The notes under the pieces were generated by a model. The model was not told the origin of the DNA. It was given only the letters and a program-made list of their open reading frames with translations, and did not search any database. A stretch of 64,000 bases of DNA from Uloborus plumipes (lineage: Eukaryota; Arthropoda; Arachnida; Araneae; Uloboridae), in the NCBI GenBank assembly GCA_038373865.1, contig JAXGGA010000457.1, positions 1 to 64,000 of the forward strand, in the 5' to 3' direction. Both the position numbers and the translations under genes were made by a program. Positions 60,856 through 64,000 of the stretch are shown here, in pieces. The first letter of the stretch is position 1; each line of letters opens with the position of its first letter.

Positions 60856-61024
60856 CATGACACAAAAAGTAAAACAGATGCAGGAATAAAGGGCACACAG
60901 AGTAGCCATCTCCAATTGCGCAAAACATACGCGATCCATGGGAGCACCGCAGCACAAGATGTCCAGGACGCTGCCCAAGTGCACAGCACTATCGTCCGAT
61001 TGGATGGACCCGTGTACTCCATAA
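60856..61024 (-). CDS. SLC22-like organic ion transporter, exon for TM5-TM6
   Basis: This 169-bp exon has acceptor TTTTTTCAG (61025) and donor CATG|GTAAGG (60855). It begins with two bases (TT) of a split codon, then MEYTGPSNRTIVLCTWAASW, a hydrophobic helix reaching PWIAYVLRNWRWL, and a second helix (LCVPFIPASVLLFVSW). The final Trp is split TG|G with the exon at 42676. The block E-Y-x-G-P-x-x-R-T followed by LPWIAY and NWRWL is the usual SLC22 TM5-TM6 layout. The correct frame is short and has no nearby in-frame stop-to-stop length, so it is easily missed by ORF searches. Upstream exons (TM1-TM4 and the large extracellular loop) are not in the window. Confidence 0.9.
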
Positions 61025-61643
61025 CTGAAAAAAGAGATTTATAAAAGGTATTACTTACTTTTTTAACAAAAGCAACATCTCATTGTAAAAATCAGGATTT
61101 TATTTTCTTATTTTGGACAAAGATTCATTTACTTACGCATGGTCCTGATGAAAATGAAAGTTTAAATATGCAATCCTTAATTAAAAAAAATAACGTTACC
61201 TACGTTTCTTTAGTACTCCATCCTAGAATAATAGCTGTTTATTATTCTTCCTGAGTTGTAGAACTGGTAGAACTTTGCTATAAAATCACATATTTTGAGC
61301 AACTTACTTTGCTTCATAAGCAGATTTCCATTCATACGACTGCCAGTAATTGATCATTTAGAGAAGTTTTATTTATTTAGTTTTCCTGATAAAATTTCAA
61401 GAAAAAGTTGAAAATTTTCCTAGGTGTCAACCAGTGTATTAGGATAATTTTAATACGTAGATAGCATGAATTCCATCCAAAATAATGCAAATCGCACAAA
61501 ATCGAAAAAAAAAAAGCACTGATCAGGACGAAAAACAATGAGACTTGAGTACATAAATAAGTTACGTTATTAATTAGATCAAACTGGAACGTAGGATGTA
61601 AATAACAAATGCTATGTTTAATCAAACTAAAGACTACTTATTC

Positions 61644-61893
61644 GGCCGGCTACCTCGTCTAGTACTCCGACCGGGAGGGAGTACTTGGGCATAGATGTAC
61701 TTTCTCTCTACTGTTTTTGTCCTCTTTTTCTGTGACTGTGTTGTTGTGCTGTGAAAGGATGCCTACCCTGTAAACGGGTCCCTATGACATGCGTGCACTG
61801 TGGAAGTCGGACTTCACACCAAATCATGGTGCAGTTGGAAAGTGAAGCAGCGCACCCCAAATTCGCCAGCCTACCTGGTCCAAGACAACAACA
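61644..61893 (+). mobile_element. tRNA-derived SINE, copy 2, B box deleted
   Basis: It aligns with the copy at 1842-2147: the head GGCCGGCTACCTCGTCTAGT, then 'gtactttctctct', 'ggatgcctaccct', 'aacgggtccctatgacatg', and a tail of 'caacaacaac'. The tRNA part between the A box and the SINE body is shortened by about 35 bp, and the GGGTTCGAGTCCC B box is missing. The flanks actacttattc (61633-61643) and actagttatgc (61894-61904) agree at 9 of 11 positions, a decayed 11-bp duplication. The overlapping ORFs on both strands are by-products. Confidence 0.75.
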
Positions 61894-63349
61894 ACTAGTT
61901 ATGCGTATGCTACCGACAACTTGCAACCAAGAAGAAATCAAGCTGCATTTGAAGTTAGCAAAAAAGAAAGTAATAATAAAAAAAAAAAGTCAGTAGCCTT
62001 CTAAACAAATGATTTAAATTCGAACTTCATATCAACTGGGAACACGAAATTCGTGATCGGGGCATTCCTGAAAGCTTCTTTTCCCCCGTGACGATGATTT
62101 AAAGACAAATACTTGTCTCTGACCCTCTTAATGAGGTAGTTATCCAGCGCTGAGAAAATTCCCCGCAATTATCGCAGTACCTCTATGGATTACCACTTCA
62201 GAAATCGACTTCCATTTTGTCCGAATCTAAACGAGCAGCTAGTCACCGAGCTCTTGTTATTTATCGTCCGATGTGGTAACTTCGGTGGATAGAGCCACAA
62301 CAAAAAATAAATAAAACGATTTTTCTGTCCTGAGCACTAAGTATGCCCTTAAAAACTTCCCTACTTAATAAAGACGTTCTTCGTGGAAATGGTTGCTTTT
62401 TCTTTTTTTTAGAGTTGATTATAAGCATGTAAGATTTTTTTCTTTATTTGCGGAATCCTTGTTTGCAAGAGATTGCAAAGAAAACAAAGAAATGGCAAAT
62501 GAAGGAAAATTCATCAATCCTCTTCAACTTATAAATGTGTCATTCACTGCAAAAGTAGTGTACCTCCTTATTTTTAAAATGTGTCTGAGTTTGCTAAATG
62601 GTAGAGCATTTAGTTACATCTTTCAGTATAAAAATGAAGTAAAGCACTATTCGAAGTATTAACATTAAATGAATAACAGTAGCTGAACACTTATGTTTGT
62701 TTGCAATAGCCCTGTTAAAATAGACGAAAAAAAAAAAAACGCGTAAGTTCGGAAAAATTCGCATAGAGTTGAAAATTGGTACAGGCCTTGAGGACATTAT
62801 ATTTGATTTTATGTTGCGGAACTGTGCTGTAAAATCAAATTTCTGGCTATTCCTCTTTTTCTTAATATAGCTGTTCTTCGTTCCTAAATGAGCTAAGCTT
62901 CAGAGAAAAGCTAAAACTTTTCAAGCCGACAAAAAATTGAACGCAACAGATAATAAAAACGTTAGTTCCTGGACTTCATCTCACAAAAAATGCTTCTGAA
63001 AAAATTTTTGGGTATTAAAAAAACGGCATATTTCTTCGGTGAGCTTGTTAAAAAAACTGATTATTCAGAAAGACTTTCGTGACTCCTCTCTTTAAAGAAT
63101 GCAACTGCAATCATTGCCAACGTCTGAATTACTGTTTATTTTAAAGTAGTAAACAATTTTTTAATTATTTTTTTAGTTTTTTACTTTTATATAATTCACT
63201 TAACAAATAAATTACAAATAGTTTCGTATTAAAAATAAGCTTTTAGTTTAATGTTTTAGGAATAATTATTATAAAATTCAGTTCGTTTCTATAGATCGAA
63301 ATTTCCATGTATCGAATATTTTCCCCGCAAATTACCACTTCGAGATATA

Positions 63350-63585
63350 CTCCCTTGCTAAGTGCAAAAGTAGTATCTGCAGTCGAGGCTCAAACAGAGA
63401 TATATCTCTTTAAAGTTTTGCGCTACCATGTATTTAATTCGCATGAAATTTTTTTAAAAATATTTCCCGTTCTCAAAGGAGTATATAATTTTGTGTTTTG
63501 GTAAAATCTGTCACAAAGAGCCACTTGGTGGCGATAACTCAATTTTTTTAAAAAGTGCAGATGCGGCTATTGTGCTTAACACGGC
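63350..63585. repeat. Dispersed repeat, uninterrupted copy of 7118-7790
   Basis: It shares 'gctaagtgcaaaagt', 'gtatctgcagt', 'atatttcccgttctcaaa', 'gccacttggtggcgataa' and 'ttgtgcttaacacggc' with the 7-kb copy. It has 'gctaccatgtatttaattc' where the 7-kb copy holds the 417-bp element. Confidence 0.75.
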
Positions 63586-64000
63586 GTAGATGTGCATTTG
63601 TGTGTAGATGTCCGACTGTATATACTTTTTAGAGGTATTTCGATTAACCCCGCTGATAAGCGTGAACTGGAACACATCGCACGCCTAGAAGAATACTGTC
63701 ACAACTCAAAAAGTCGAAACTCTGAATGTTCAGAGATGTACCCAGAGCCATGATTTAACCCTACACTGCATGGTGTTGCCAATTGGCTACATGGACAATT
63801 TGTCCTCCTTATGAACAGCAGAATGTAGTCATAAGGCAACTCAATGCATAAAAAGCAAGTATTGGGTATATTTAAAGCAATTATCACCATTTATCCTCCA
63901 TGCATGGCAGCACTGGTCTGTTACATGCTCTTACATGAATCCAAATGGATAGCTTTTAAAATCACTCAAACTACCATGTTTTGAAATTATTTTTTACAAT

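Larger units (their letters stand above)
2428..61024 (-). other. Span of the SLC22-like transporter gene (five exons in window, both ends missing)
   Basis: The exons are 61024-60856, 42676-42550, 11025-10901, 8243-8029 and 2609-2428. All have AG acceptors and GT donors. The junction codons are consistent: TG|G (Trp) between exons 1 and 2 of the set, phase 0 between 2 and 3, TG|G (Trp) between 3 and 4, and G|AG (Glu) between 4 and 5. The order of conserved SLC22 blocks along the minus strand is correct: the MEY-GP stretch, WVPES-SWL, the P-N-RKKTL loop, DRFGRKWP, then ELFPTEVRGRG. Intron lengths are about 18.2, 31.5, 2.7 and 5.4 kb. The visible coding sequence is 818 nt (about 272 residues); whole family members usually have 500-600 residues. 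Confidence 0.9.
61025..64000 (-). other. Upstream transporter intron sequence, no further exon seen
   Basis: This must be intron if the N-terminal exons lie beyond 64000. No minus-strand peptide resembling SLC22 TM1-TM4 with splice sites was found. Apart from the SINE (61644-61893) and the dispersed repeat (63350-63585), I see only AT-rich sequence and a somewhat GC-richer non-repetitive stretch at about 62030-62290. Confidence 0.6.

Noticed and set aside
60856..61024. Alternative frame of the TM5-TM6 exon (YGVHGSIQSDDSAVHLGS)
   Set aside because: It is open over the exon but Cys-rich and unrelated to any carrier. The other frame gives the SLC22 pattern and the correct TG|G junction.
61708..61996. 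ORFs of 77-81 codons on both strands
   Set aside because: They are explained by the SINE copy at 61644-61893, whose sequence recurs at 1842-2147.

Overview
The window looks like an arthropod nuclear chromosome, most likely an arachnid such as a spider, though that placement is an inference. It is AT-rich, has long poly-A and poly-T runs, carries five GT-AG exons separated by introns of up to 31.5 kb, and is packed with degenerate DNA transposons and tRNA-derived SINEs. There is no operon, ribosome-binding site or other bacterial architecture.

One host gene can be supported. Five minus-strand exons (61024-60856, 42676-42550, 11025-10901, 8243-8029, 2609-2428) join in frame at all four junctions. 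They encode about 272 residues of an organic cation/anion transporter-like protein of the SLC22 group of the major facilitator superfamily, covering about TM5 to TM11. The N-terminal exons should lie beyond 64000 and the last exon (TM12 and the C-terminal tail) before position 1. The gene therefore spans more than 58.6 kb, and everything from 2428 to 61024 is exon or intron of it.

The introns and flanks form a dense, nested repeat landscape. (a) 1.5-4.6 kb: two piggyBac-like MITEs, one interrupted by a MITE with 34-bp inverted repeats and by a SINE, then a dead Tc1/mariner transposase. (b) 7.1-7.8 kb: a dispersed repeat carrying a 417-bp insertion whose empty site is preserved at 63.4 kb. (c) 11.3-14.3 kb: an element studded with a TGTTACGTCTGTAACA palindrome, followed by a Tigger/pogo element that keeps only the C-terminal end of its transposase. 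(d) 15.7-31.9 kb: hAT-like, pogo-like and long-inverted-repeat elements plus an old tandem array. (e) 33.7-41.2 kb: more short TIR elements, a possible plus-strand exon and a tRNA-like sequence. (f) 43.9-50.0 kb: an element holding a first-exon-like ORF, then a three-level nest built on a 3.3-kb element with a perfect 8-bp target duplication and a degenerate transposase-like gene. (g) 51.6-56.3 kb: a second piggyBac-like copy inside a foldback repeat, a 30-bp minisatellite inside an inverted-repeat element, and a 1.2-kb hAT-like element with a perfect 8-bp duplication.

No clearly new host pathway is visible. The most informative content is the transposon archaeology: insertion order, empty sites, internal copies of terminal motifs, and captured or decayed ORFs, together with the transporter gene model that was rebuilt from split exons.
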